From Cloeon dipterum (lineage: Eukaryota > Arthropoda > Insecta > Ephemeroptera > Baetidae), in NCBI RefSeq assembly GCF_949628265.1, contig NC_088786.1, positions 40,569,681 to 40,633,680 on the forward strand: DNA of 64,000 nt. The letters run 5' to 3'. The notes under the pieces were generated by a model that made no database searches, was not told the DNA's origin, and saw only the letters and a list, made by a program, of their open reading frames with translations. Shown here piece by piece: positions 24,161 through 37,621 of this stretch (its first letter is position 1; each line of letters opens with the position of its first letter). The position numbers and the translations under genes were made by a program.

Positions 24161-25203
24161 TTGAAACAAGAGTTTTTCTGTAAAAATTATTCGGTGTGGG
24201 TTGAACAATCATAAAAATACACTCGGATTTTTCTTTATTCTGCTTTATACTGAGAAGGAATGCAACGTTTTGATTGATTGGTGATTTGTTTAGAGGATTT
24301 TAAATGTTTGATTAAAAAATTGGCACATTAACTGTTGAAATTCATTTCTGATAACCCTGAAAATGTATTTAAACGTTTCAAAGTGTAGATCCTTTTAATT
24401 TTTAATGTTCCGAATCATATATCATTCCCAAAAACACGACTGGAGAAATTATGTAACCAACATATATTTGAGAATATTTAAGAAGCTTCTTCAGGTTCAG
24501 GAAATGTCACCAAGTAGAAACGTCTTCAGCAACAACTCTGAAGATCATTTAAATTTAATTAGAAATTTACTACGCATAAATTCCACCTGACTCTGGGAAA
24601 AAGAAAGTTTCAACATCAATTCTGATTAAAAAGCCGCCATGACTGCGACAGGACAGGAAGCTTCTCTGCTGACGGCCTGATTCAACAGAAAAATGTCAAT
24701 TTCTGACGTCACAATTCTGGCTGGCGAATGAGTATTGAAATTCTCAGAAATTTAAAAGGCAGAATATGTGACCAGAAGTTTTCAAAAAAGAGTCGGCGCC
24801 GAGAATCTTTGGAGATATAATTTGCTGGTGTCGCCACTAATTGGATCACTGAATTTTCTGCGCTGAACCTTCTGCAGATTCAACAAACGTCAGAAATCCC
24901 AGATCAATCGACAACCTCTTAAAGATAAATTCAATTTTATGCTTCTTGATGCTGAAAATTTGCTTGTATAATAAGAATAAAAATCATTCGAGTTTTAATC
25001 TAGAACAATTGTCAACTGTCACATCTGCTGGCTGTGCGGACAGCGGAATTTTCCATCAGTTTGAGCGGAAATCAGTTTTATTGCGAGCTATGGTACGTGC
25101 AGCTGCTTACGCGTGCCCTTCAATCACGTGCAGTGACACACACTCGAGGCACACAGGAAATTTAATCAGTCCAGTTTGCTGCCAACTCCGATGCGATTGC
25201 AAA
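24161..25203. other. Spacer D-E
   Basis: No gene is seen. It repeats the C-D spacer closely over its left half, then carries the promoter-side module (about 24638-24711, TGACGTCA at 24704) and the leader of copy E with initiator TCAGTC at 25166. Confidence 0.65.
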
Positions 25204-28200
25204 ATGAAGAGCGTTCCGTGGAGCTTGGTTTTAATTCTTATTGTTATCGTCAGCAGTGGAGACACGAAAAATCAAGTAAGTCACACGCACGATTTAAAGG
25301 GAGAACAAGAACTAATCACCATTTTTATATATAAGAAAAAGAAAAAGACGGTTTATAAAGTTCTGCTCAGCGGGAGAAACTCTGGTAAAAGAAGTGTTTT
25401 AACCTTTTGCTATGGTTTAAATTATTTATTTGAAAGCTCCCATCAAAATTTATATTCCGAAACAACAGCGGAGGAAAAATATCATCAAATGTTGTGGATT
25501 TAAAAAATGTCTTCCGCCGATGTTCTCAAACGGGACGAAATTAAAGATGACGAAAGATAATGTAATAGTTGATTTGTACACAAAATTTTGATATGTAATG
25601 CGTATTTAATAAAATGTTCAAAGGGAAAAGCAGGAATTTCCACATCATTGGTGGGGTACGGTGGTACCACGACTGCGACAGGAAGCGGCGGACTCGCTGA
25701 CGGACTGAATAATCAGAATAACAAGCCAACGGTTGACGTCAGTGGAGGAGGGGGTAATGAAGATTAAACATTAATGTTTCAAGAAACAAAATATGTGTAA
25801 AGAAACTCAAGGTTCTGGTAGCTCCAATGACGTCGCGGACAGTGGGAACAATGCGGACAATTTGGGCAATGGAGACAATATGAACAGTGGGGACAATTTG
25901 GGCAGCGTGGACAGCAATTCTCCTGCTGGAGGAGGAATAGGTGGCGCAGATGGTGCAAACAACGTTGCATCAGGTGACGCAACAGCAGACCAAGGAAACG
26001 GTCAAGTCGGCGGCGACTCTTCGACGCCCTCAAGCGACGCGTCTTTAAATCCTGCAGATTCGTCTCAAAATAATGGCGCCGGTGGTGCCGTGACGGACGC
26101 TTTCGGCAACATTGTGTCTTCCTCAGACACTTCAGCTACTGCATTTCCTCCAGATTCGATAAACAATGCTGCGAAAGTAACAGGAACTTCAGGAATAATT
26201 GGCGACCCTTCCGCTTCTCAAGGAATTTCCAATTTGTTCTCGTCCACTCCCAAACTGTCCGTGCTGGGCTCAATTCCTCCAGGCTCAACAGCTCCAGCGG
26301 ACCCACAGCAGAGAACCTCTACAACATCCGTTGCCGTGAAACCAGCAACCACTCCAGGAACAACCACCACCGCGTCAACAACCACTACAACGACGACGGT
26401 TAGTCTGGGCAATTTTAAATAAATTAATAAATTAAATAAAAAATTATAGCCTCCACCGTGTCGTTTGACTTGCACTGACTTCAATAAATTTCTTCAGGTT
26501 CTTAAGTTCTAAATAAAATACAGTTAATCTCGACCTAATCAATAAAAATTACAGAATCCAACTGTGGCTCCTTCTCCAGGTAAAAAAAATCTGAGCCTTT
26601 AATAATAGAGCTCATTAATCTCTCTCAATAGCGGATGGATCGGTGCAAAACGCAATGAAGTGCAACAACAGGCCGTACTACGTTTCAAAAGTCTCTGTAA
26701 GTAAAAAAATAATTCAAATTGAGCAAAAAGACTTAAAAATCAATAGGTGACGCGGAACGAGGCGGCGTTGCGATGCAAAGCGATGAGAATGACGCTTTTG
26801 GCCGTCACTTCTTTTGAGGAAATGCAATGTCTCGGCAGTTTGAAAGGTTCTATCCTTTTCCAAGCAGTGTAAGAAATTAATAATTTAATTATAAGATGGA
26901 ACCTTTTGGACGAGCGGCTCGAATGAAGATCCGAAATGCGACGAGGAAAAGAAGTACGCGTGGTGCTCGACTGGTTTCAATATTTCGGACAGTCTCATTT
27001 CTTCGGATAAATTTTGGTTGCCTCCCACCGTTGCTCCTCCCACCTTGGAACGCTGTCTGGCCGTCGTTTTATCCAGCACCCCTCAAAAGGGGATGGTGCA
27101 CAAGAAATGCGACGAGGCCCTGCCCTTTATTTGTCAACACCCCGTCGATTGTCCCAAGGATTGCTTTAAAAATGTTTGTGGCAAGAAAATTACAGCTTAG
27201 AATTTGATTTCATTTAAAATTTGAAGGATTTTCTTTTCGACTCGGCTGGAAACTTGATTAGTGATAATTTTTCTTTGATCAACAATTAAACAAAATAATT
27301 TTTAGATAAAACTTCTTACGGATTTTGGATAAACATCGGAAGCTACACCTATCTTTTGGGGAATAAGCCGGTTTTTATATTAAAATATTAAACTTAATCA
27401 GGATTTTTTTACAACTTTCACTCTCATAGATGAATTTTTTGGATAATTATCGGCAGTGCTGTGCATTGGGAATGGAGACCCTGAACCTGGACACGGCGGC
27501 GGAGCAACTAGGCCTCACAAACATGTCGCTCGGTTTCAAAAGTGATCCAACTGTACTTATTTATCATACAAATTCCTAATTATTTAAATAATTTAGATGA
27601 CTGGAAGGCGAATTTTAACTATTGGACTTCAGGCACGTGGAGAGGTTCTCCGGAGGGCCATTTTTCATGGTGCGAGCCGTTCGGGCCCGCTATTTTCCCC
27701 CCAAATCTCACCTGGCAGCGCGGACAGCCTGACAACATGGGTGGAAACGAAAGCTGCGTCCACTTCCGCTTCGTTTTAAACTCCACAGGAACTATTTTGA
27801 CCGATAGAAGTTGTGACAACAAGTTCATATTCGCATGCAAGGTATAATTAACTCGATAAATATGTATACAGTAAGTGCAAAACGTGAATCATCCACAGGC
27901 TGAAATAAAACCAAATCCTATGTCTTGCATTGCTTCTTGCCCTTCAGAAGTCTGCAAACGAGATGTAAAATATAATAAATATTTCACAGATTCTCTTAAC
28001 AAAATTCTCTTTTAAGAAAACTAAGTTTGATTCTAATAATACCCTGATTGGTATGTGTTTGTTCTCTTTTCTTGGCAGAGTGATTAATTAAACTATTTCT
28101 TTAAGGCTTTAACTTTTACGGCAATTGGTACGAGGGATGTGGACGGAACTTTTTAATCACTGCTGAATCGGTACATTCTTATGCGCATTAATTTATTAAA

Positions 28201-30219
28201 CATTACAAATTCAAATGCTTTTTAAGGGTAACTGGACAACCGCCACTCGCCAGTGCTGCAATATCGGAATGAACCTTGCGTCGATCGAATCCGCTGGAAA
28301 ATTGGGTTGCTTTTCCAAAATCGTAGAAAGTGCGAAGTAGAACAATTTATAAGTTAATTATTAATTGAGATCTTTTGCTTATAAGAATTCGGCACGGAGT
28401 CTTACGGTGACTTCTGGCTGTCCGGCACCGACCTGGGGTGTCCTTCAGACTTCTGGTGGTGCTCCCTGAACAGGGGATTTGTCAATTCTGAACTGGAGTG
28501 GAAGGCAGGACACCCGAAATCAGGCTGCGTTTATCTCGAATCGAGGAATGGATCCGTTCTGTTGGCCTCTGCCGATTGCACAGAGAAGAAAAAGTATTTG
28601 TGCGAAGCCAGGAAAAAGGCAACGGTCCAAAAGGGAACTCAGGGCGAGTGCGCGGAAATCTGGAACATCACCACTAGTAAATAACTGAAAATATATGAAA
28701 AATATAATTTAAAATGATATTGTTCTGACCACCAGAGGAAATCGACCTCTTAATGAACGCTGCCTCTTTTGTCTCACCAACCACCACCATCTCTTTAGAT
28801 CTGAAAGTATGTACTAAAACAAACCTTTTGGTCAATTAAACTTATTTTATTTCAGTGTTTTTTGAAATGCATGGGAGTTGAGTTTGGAATGGTATTTATA
28901 TTTAAATTTAATAAAATCTTCTCCTGTTAATATTTTATTTTTTAGTTTGACCTGGGAATGTTGAGCAACATCGCAACTCTGCGGCAGATAGAATTTGTGA
29001 CCATGGACGATCCTGTAAAAATGGAGCAGGGATTTACTGCTTTCGACGCGTGCAGTGGCAAAAGTTTGTATTTTATTTAATAAGGCACCTAGTAAACTTT
29101 GTTATAAATGCAGAGTTTGATGACGAGTGCGTGACTGCCTACGAGACTTATAAATGCGGCCAAGAAAAGGCGCCGGATTTGGTCACGAAAATTGTCCAAA
29201 GAAATTTCGATAATAAAACTGTGGTAAGCTACTACGAAAATACCGACTTTTTAAAGTTTTTCTGCACTGTTCCATCGAGAAATTAGATACATCCTAATTT
29301 ATGTATTTTTTAATTTTGTAGTATTCACCGCCGTCGCCGTGCGTTCCACCACGCCGAACTTGTTGGCTTACGGATTCGATTCCCTGCATATTGAACGTAC
29401 TATAAAATTCTCGCCAGTTAAAACTAATATACTAAATTGAAATAATTGCACTTTCATAGCAAACTACGTATAACACGCTCTTCGTGGATCTGAATCCTTC
29501 GGGCACAGGCATGGCAATATTTATATTTGAAATTGCGTATTTCCTTAACAATCCCCGTGATTTAAAGATGGAAATGGATATCTGGGACACTATGGAAATA
29601 GCACGTTGTATTTTGGCAATCCTGATGGGCAAGTCTTGGTACGTGAATAAGAATTTGAAAGTTTTGGATTCACATATATATAATTTGAAGAATCCGGTGG
29701 ACGCGTACAAACGCTGCTGTGCACGCGGAATGCATCTCCTGGAACCTGAATCATTGGCCGAACTGACAGACCTTTTAAGACCATATAGTACGAATACAAT
29801 TAATTTTTTATCTGCAGTCTTTTTAGCTTTCTTTTGTTAGAAACTCCCTCTTTTTTTTAAATATTGGCGAATACATTTTTAAGCGACCTGACAGTCAGCT
29901 ACGAAAGACGAAATAATTCATTGTGAAAAATTAAATTTCAGCCGATAGATTGTATGGCGCGCTGGCGGTGATCGGCGACACAAGGTCGATCAACCAGACG
30001 CACGAGGTGTGGTGTCGCAGCGGACAGATGGTTTCGCAAGACTTATTCATCCAAGGAGCTAACTGGTATCCGTGCTGGCAATCAGTGGTCAGCGTGATGT
30101 TTGTCTCTCCTCCGTACATTATCCACGAGTACTTGGAAAACGAGAACATCTACAAGAGCTTTCTCAACGGCACGTATAACGTGCAAAAATTCCATACCTA
30201 TATTTGTATCAAACCGTAG
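25204..30219 (+). CDS. Copy E: CTLD-OBP fusion gene with a GC-AG intron
   Basis: C-F subfamily, apparently intact. The signal peptide exon starts at 25204 (core WSLVLILIVIV). The mucin-like exon 5 begins at 25812 and has repeated Asn-Gly-Asp units before the poly-Thr tail near 26398. Main exons: CTLD1 26896-27173, CTLD2 27597-27841 (GQPDN kept), CTLD3/OBP 28386-28676 (two codons shorter than in B, as in C), OBP to 29223, last exon 29942-30219 (ends FICIKP). Exon 25 must end at GGCACAG before gcatgg to keep phase 1 with exon 26 (DGNGYLGHYG), so intron 25 starts with GC. The two nearby GT sites give the wrong phase. Copy F has the same donor. Confidence 0.87.
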
Positions 30220-31111
30220 TCGAAAACAAAAAATGCTTTTCTATAAAATTGTTTGGTGTTGGGTTTAACAATTATCTTTATACTAACAAAGAAACTGTTA
30301 GAGGATACTCGACGTTTTGGTGATTGGTGGTTTGTTTAGAGGGTTTTGATGCATCTGATTATTTTGAGTCGTGTATTCCATTAAAAAATTGGCACATTAA
30401 TTGTTGAAATTCATTTGTGATATCCCTAAAGACTCTAAGTGGTTCTGAAGGTCGTTCACAAGAAAAATTGCTCCCATTTTTACGGGTTTCAATTTTAGAT
30501 TTTTTCGAAGGGATGCTAAAAAGTCGATAGTGATTGACCGCAATTTCAAATTAATGTTTGAGGCGCAAATAAAAACGCACGTTGTTTTGGCGCGCTAATC
30601 GTTTGAATTTTTGGTCGCTACTGTGCAAGCTTCACCCCTCTTCTGACGTCACAACCAATTCCAAGCAGGAAGCATGGCTGTGACGGCAGAGGGGGAATGC
30701 ATGCGCAGTAAGGTTCATAAAAACCAACCTAATTCAAATCTCAGGATTTGATTTAAACGGTAAAAATGTGGTTTCAGTGGGTCTTCAAACCTTTAGACAT
30801 CGCAGCCGAGTTATATTAATGTTTGGTTGAAATAATTGTTTTAATAAAATATGGTAGATTTATTTATTTCTTGATGCTGCAAAATTGAATACGAGCTAAA
30901 ATCACTCGAGCTTTGATCTAGCAGAATTGTTAAATTTCACATCTGCTGGCTGTGCGGACAGCGGAATTTTCCATCGGTTTGAGCGGAAATCAGTTTTATT
31001 GAGGCCTCAAAACAGGATACACGTGCAGCGACACACAGTAGAGACTCGAGGCAAACAGAGGAAATTTAATCAGTCCAGTTCGCTCGCTGCCAACTCCAAA
31101 GCGATTGCAAA
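30220..31111. other. Spacer E-F
   Basis: No gene is seen. It holds a degraded GAGGCGCAAA-type palindromic element (about 30543-30740) and the leader of copy F with initiator TCAGTC at 31070. Unlike the other C-F spacers, I cannot find the TGACGTCA promoter-side module here. Confidence 0.55.
30543..30740. repeat. Degraded MITE-like element, GAGGCGCAAA type
   Basis: It shares GAGGCGCAAA, AAACGCACGTTG and TTGGCGCGC with the element at 5131-5400, and a GACG(T/G)CAGAGGG block in the middle. The right inverted repeat is largely lost. Confidence 0.5.
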
Positions 31112-34100
31112 ATGAAGAGCGTTCTGTGGGCCACGGTTTTAATTTTGGTTGTCATTGTCAGCATCGGAGAATCCAAAAATCAAGTAAGTCACACGCATGA
31201 TTTAAAAGGAATAGAAACAGCTAGAACTAACCATTTTTTGTATATAGAAAAGTAAAATGAAGGTTTATCAAGTTCAGCTGAGTGGAAGAAATTCTGGTAA
31301 AAGAAGCTGAAACGTGTTAACATTTTTCTATATTTTAAATTGTTTTCTGTAAAGCTCCCATCAAAATTCAAATTCCGAAGCAACAACGGAGGAGACATAT
31401 CATCAAATGCTGTGGATTTAAAAAATGTCTTCCTTCGATGAATACAAACGGGACGAAATTAAAGATGACGACACATAATGTAATAGCTACGATTTTCACT
31501 CGTTTAATATATTCAATGCGCATATTTAATCGAATTTACAAAGGGAAAAGCAGGCATATCATCGTCATTGGTGGGCTATGGTGGTACCACGACTGCGACA
31601 GGAAGCGGCGGACTCGCTGACGGACTGAATAATCAGAATAACAAGCCAACGGTTGACGTCAGTGGAGGAGAGAGTAATAAATAATAAACATTACTTTTTC
31701 ACGAAATAAAATATATGTAAAGAAACTCAAGGTTCTGGTAGCTCCAGTGACGTTGCGGACAGTGGGAACAATGCGGACAATGGGGACAATTTGGGCAGCG
31801 TGGACAGCAATTCTCCAGCTGGAGGAGGAATAGGTGGCGCAGGTGGTTCAAACAACGTTGCATCAGGTGACGCAACAGCAGACCAAGGAAACGGTCAGGT
31901 CGGCGGCGACTCTTCGACGCCCTCCAGCGACGCGTCTTTAAATCTTGTAGATTCTTCGTCTCAAAATAATGGCGCCGGTGGGACCGCGACGGACGCTTTC
32001 GGCAACATTTTGTCATCGTCAGGCTCTTCAGCAACGGCATTTCCTCCAGATTCGATAAATAATGCTGCGAAAGTAACAGGAACTTCAGGAATAATTGGCG
32101 ATCCTTCGGCATCAATTACGATTTCGAATTTGTTCTCGTCCACTCCCAAACTGTCAGTGCTGGGCTCAATTCCTCCGGGCTCAACAGCTCCAGCGGACCC
32201 ACTGCTGAGAACTTCAACAATATCCGTTTCCCTTCAATCAACAACCACTCCAGGAACTACCATCACTACAACAACAACCACTACAACGGCGACGGTCGGT
32301 CTGGAACAATTTAAAATAATAATTAAAATTTAATAAAAAAAATGCTTTTAGCCTCCTCCTTGTCGTTTGACTTGCACAGATTTCAATAAATTTCTTCAGG
32401 TTCTTAAATTTTAAAAGAAAAGAACAATAATCTTGACCTAATCGTTAAAAATTACAGAATCCAACAGAGGTCCCTTCTCCAGGTAAAGGAAAAGGCATAA
32501 AACCCTAAGCACCGAAGTCTTAAAATCCATCTCCTATTTTCCTAAATAGCGGATGGATCGATGCAAAACGCAACAAAGTGCAACAATAGACCGTACTACG
32601 TTTCAAAAGTCGCCGTAAGAAAAATTAATAGTTAAAATAGAGAAAAAAGACTTTAAAATCAAAAGGTGGCGCGGAACGAGGCGGCGTTGCGATGCAAAGC
32701 GATGAGAATGACGCTTTTGGCCGTCACTTCTTTCGAGGAAATGGAATGTCTCGGCAGTTTGAAAGGTTCTATCCTTTTCCAAGCAGTTTAAGAAATTAAT
32801 AATTAATTTTAAAGATGGAACCTTTTGGACGAGCGGCTCGAATGAAGATCCAAAATGCGATGAAGAAAAGAAGTACGCGTGGTGCTCGACTGGTTTCAAT
32901 ATTTCAACCAGTCTCATTTCTTCGGATAAATTTTGGTTGCCTCCCACCGTTGCTCCTCCTACTTTGGAACGCTGTCTGGCCGTCGTTTTATCCAGCACCC
33001 CTCAAAAGGGGATGGTGCACAAGAAATGCGACGAAGCCCTGCCATTTATTTGCCAACACCCCGTCGATTGTCCCAAGGATTGCTTTATAAATGTTTGTGG
33101 CAAGAAAATTATGCTGCCTTGAATTTAATTTCTTTTAAAATTTGAAGGATTCTCTATTCGACTCGGCTGGAAACTTGATTAGTGATAATTTTTCTTTGAT
33201 CAACAATTAAACAAAATAATTTTTAGATAAAACTTCTTACGGATTTTGGATAAACATCGGAAGCTACACCTATCTTTTGGGGAATAAGCCGGTTTTTATA
33301 TTTAAATATTAAACTTCATCAAGATTTTTCTACAACTTTCATTCATAGATGAATTTTTTGGATAATTATCGGCAGTGCTGTGCATTGGGAATGGAGACCC
33401 TGAACCTGGACACAGCGGCGGAGCAACTAGGCCTGACAAACATGTCTCTCGGTTTCAAAAGTGAGCCAACTGTACTTATTTATTATACAATTTCCTAATT
33501 ATTTCAATAATTTAGATGACTGGAAGGCGAATTTTAACTATTGGACCTCAGGCACTTGGAGAGGTTCTCCAGAAGGACATTTTTCATGGTGTGAGCCGTT
33601 CGGGCCAGCTATTTTCCCCCCAAATCTGACCTGGCAGCGCGGACAGCCCGACAATAAGGGTGGAAACGAGAGCTGCGTCCACTTCCGCTTCGTTCTGAAC
33701 TCCACGGGAACCATTTTGACCGATAGAAGTTGCGACTACAAGTACATATTCGCGTGCAAGGTATATATTATACTCTATATAAATTGTTATATTAAAATGA
33801 ATAATCCACAGGCTGAAATAAAACCAAATCCTAAGCCTTGCATTGCCTCGTGCCCTTCAGAAGTCTGCAAGCGAGATGTAAATGAACAAAATAAGATTTC
33901 ATTAAATCGCTTAACAATTTCCTCTTTAAGAAAACAAAATTTGATTCAAATAATACCCTGATTGGTACGTGTTTGTTCTCTTTTCATCGCAAAGTGAATA
34001 CTTTAATTATTACTATAATAAGGCTTCAACTTATACGGCAATTGGTACGAGGGATGTGGTCGGAACTTTTTAATCACCGCTGAATCGGTACATTTATGAA

Positions 34101-36120
34101 TAAATTTACGCTAGAAATTAAATCTCGTCCTCAGGGAAACTGGACAACCGCCACTCGCCAGTGCTGCAGTATCGGAATGAACCTTGCGTCGATCGAATCC
34201 GCTGGAAAATTGGGTTGCTTTACCAAAATCGTCGAAAGTACGAACTATACAGCAATTTAAAAGTAAATTATTGAGATCTTCTACATTTAAGAATTCGGTA
34301 ATGAATCTTACGGCGACTTCTGGCTGTCCGGCACCGACCTGGGGTGTCCTTCAGATTTTTGGTGGTGCTCCCTGAACAGGGGCTTTGACAATTCCGAATT
34401 AAAGTGGAAGGCAGGACACCCGAAGACAGACTTGGACTGCGTTTATCTTGAATCGAGGAATGGATCCGTCCTCTTGGCCTCTGCAGATTGCACAGAGAAG
34501 AAAAAGTATTTGTGCGAAGCCAGGAAAAAAGCGACGGTCCAAAAGGGAACTCAGCGCGAGTGCGCGGAAATCTGGAACATCACCACCAGTTAAAACCAAA
34601 AATATATTAATAGAAAATTTAAAGATACAGTTTTTCTGACCTCCAGAGGAAATCGACCTGTTAATGAATGCTGCCTCTTTTATCTCACCAACCACCACCA
34701 TCTCTTTAGATCTGAAAGTATATACTAAAACAAACCTTTTGGTCAATTAAACTTATTTTATTTCAGTGTTTTTTGAAATGCATGGGAGTTGAGTTTGGAA
34801 TGGTATTTAAATTTAATAAAATCTTCTCGCATAATAATATTTTATATTTTAGTTTGACCTGGGTATGTTGAGCAGCATCGCAACTCTGCGGCAGATAGAA
34901 TTAGTGACCATGGACGATGCTGTCAAAATGGAGCAAGGATTTACTGCCTTCGATGCGTGCAGTGGCAAAAGTTTGTATTCTAATAAACTAGACACCTAGC
35001 AAACTTTGTTTTAAATGCAGAGTTTGACGACGAGTGCGTGACTGCCTACGAGACTTATAAATGCGGCCAAGAAAAGGCGCCGGATTTGGTCACGAAAATT
35101 GTCCAAAGAAATTTCGATAATGGATCAGTGGTAAGTCACTGCAAAAATAACAGTGTTTCTGCTTGAAATTGGATATCCAGATAATATTTTTTTGAATTTT
35201 GTAGTATTCACCGCCGTCACCGTGCGTTCCACCACGCCGAACTTGTTGGCTTACGGATTCGATTCCCTGCATTTTGAACGTACTAGAAAATTCCCCCCAT
35301 TTAAAACTATAATATACTAAATTGAAATAATTGCACTTTCATAGCAAACTACGTATAACACGCTCTTCGTGGATCCGAATCCTTCGGGCACAGGCATGGC
35401 AATATTTATTTGAAATTACGTATTTCCTTAACAATCCCCGTGATTTAAAGATGGAAATGGATACGTGGGATACTATGGAAATAAGACGTTGTATTTTGGC
35501 AATATTAACAGTGGACAAGCTTTGGTACGTGATTAAGATATTGACAGTTTTGTATATTTACATATATAAATAATAATTTGTAGAATCCGGTGGACGCGTA
35601 CAAACGCTGCTGTGCTCGTGGAATGCATCTCCTGGAACCTGAATCAATGGCCGAACTGACAGACCTTTTACGACCATATAGTATACGAATATACAATTAA
35701 TTTTTTATCTGCAGTCTTTATAGAGATGCTCTTTAGCTTTCTTTGTTAGAAATTTCCTCGTTTTTAAAATATTGACAAATTCTCTTTATGTGACCTGAGA
35801 CAGTCAGCTAAGAGAAAGGCTCAATTCATATTTGATTTTCAGCGGATGGATTGTATAATATGCGGGCGGTGATCGGCGACACAAGGTCGATCAACCAGAC
35901 GCACGAGGTGTGGTGTCGCAGCGGACAGATGGTTTCGCAAGACTTGTTCATCCCCGGAGCTAACTGGTATCCGTGCTGGCAGTCGGTGGTCAGCGTGGTG
36001 GTAATCTCTCCACCGTGGATTGTCCACGAGTACTTGGAAGGCGAGAACATCTACAAGAGCTATCTCAACGGCACTTATAATGTACAAAAATTCCACTCCT
36101 TTATTTGTGTCAAACCGTAG
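31112..36120 (+). CDS. Copy F: CTLD-OBP fusion gene with a GC-AG intron
   Basis: Last of the C-F subfamily, apparently intact. The signal peptide is at 31112 (core VLILVVIVSI). The mucin-like exon ends near 32295. Main exons: CTLD1 32815-33092, CTLD2 33516-33760 (GQPDN kept), CTLD3/OBP 34292-34588 (full length, unlike C and E), OBP to 35130 with all six cysteines, last exon 35843-36120. Exon 25 ends GGCACAG before gcatgg, the same GC donor as in E, so the unusual splice site arose before E and F separated. A fragment of the GGATATCC element lies in intron 23. Confidence 0.87.
35155..35190. repeat. Fragment of the GGATATCC element in copy F
   Basis: TTGAAATTGGATATCCAGAT matches the left arm of the palindromic elements in C, D and G. 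No right arm is present. Confidence 0.4.
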
Positions 36121-37606
36121 TTGAAAACAAAAAATGCTTTGCTGTAAAATTTTTTTGGTGTGGGTGCAACAATTCTTTTCTTCTTTATGCTAATTAAGAA
36201 ACTGCGACGTTGTACGGTGATTCTTGGTTTGTTTAGAGGGTTTTGACGCGTCCGATTATTATGAGTCATGTTTCTTTAAATAAAATTGGCATATCAATTG
36301 ATGAAGTTTTCTTCTAACGACCCTGAAAACTTTAAACAAGAAAAAATCTGCTCCGTTTTTCCACAGTTTTCAATTTTATATGTTCCTTCAGGGATGTTAA
36401 AAATTATATAAACAATTGACTAATTTAATAAGAGATGTGAATTTGGCTTAATAATTTAGCGGCTTTCACTCCAGAGTGAAAATCTCAACAAATTTGGAAT
36501 TTTAGAAATATTTCAGAGAAAAATTATCCTTTCTGCTATAAAGTTGAATATTTTGAAAACTTTATTGGCAAATGTTAAAACTATTACTACACCCAATTGG
36601 CCCGAGGGTGATTTCGACCCTATTTTCCTTCATTTGCCACCACCCCGCGTCGATTGCTCGCGGCTTTCTCGTTTTGCCGATATTTTTACACATGAAGATA
36701 GGGGAGTGTTTTTTAGAACCCTTTTAGGGCTTTAACTTAATTTGGGGAGCGGCTGTGCAAAGGTTTAAACCGACCCTGTATTAAAAGGAGCGCAACAAAT
36801 AAAGAAGACTATGGTGCAACACAGAAAAAATAAGAAATTGATCAACGTGCACTATTATTTATCAGCTGGAAAAATTTCCGTAAAAATCGCTGCCGCACAG
36901 CACGTCCAACTGGCTGCGACAGGAAGTAGCGTCGATGACGAACCATTAAATTGTAACAACGGAGGAGCACTTAAATGCAGTTTTTATTTTACTAAAAAAA
37001 ATTAAGAAATTATTTCGTGAATAATTCTAATACTCTGATAGCTCGGATTAAAATCATATCTTATACAAATCATAGTTACATAACATTCTTTTCCACGAGA
37101 AATATCACTCTATGTTTTTACTGGAAAAATACGGCCAACCAAACAGGATGCTCTGGCTCTGAGCGATGCGGCCGATGAAAACGGATGTCAGAAAGGTAGC
37201 GCGCAGTAAAATGTAAGCAAATTTTCACTGCAAAAGCACCAGCATCAAACAGAGAAGATGCAGAATGCAAAGTTGCTAAAGAAGGATCATATTCTTCTAA
37301 TCCTCAAATCTCCATAATGAAAAACCGAAAAGAAAAAAATTAAGGATTTTAAGCATTTTTTGACATAATTATTGTATTTACGTTTAGTATTTGTAAAAAA
37401 CGATTTAATTATTTAAGATCTAAAAGTTCTTGGACGGAGAAATTTCCTTGTACAATTTCTGCCGTGAATAATTGAATATTTTAAAGCCATATGAGATGCA
37501 TTGAAACAGGAAACCAGACATATGACTAATACGTGAGCTCGAACGCCATATAGAATAAAATTCAATTTTTCATTACCTCTATCTCAGTAGAGCCACAGCA
37601 TCAGGC
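36121..37606. other. Spacer F-G
   Basis: About 1.5 kb without a recognisable gene. Near 36870-36970 lies, in the orientation of G, the block containing CTGCGACAGGAAGTAGCG that is also found upstream of H, I and the remnant between G and H (there on the - strand). A possible initiator TCAGTA is at 37583-37588. The GC-richer patch at 36590-36760 matches nothing I know. Confidence 0.55.
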
Positions 37607-37621
37607 ATGAAAACGACATGA
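37607..37621 (+). promoter_or_regulatory. Minimal upstream ORF overlapping the start of copy G
   Basis: A four-codon ORF (ATG, three codons, TGA) ends so that its TGA overlaps the main ATG by two bases (the ATGA arrangement). The same layout occurs before H (51311-51325), I (58079-58093) and the remnant (44303-44317), all on the - strand. It may tune translation by termination and re-initiation. It is absent from B-F. Confidence 0.55.
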
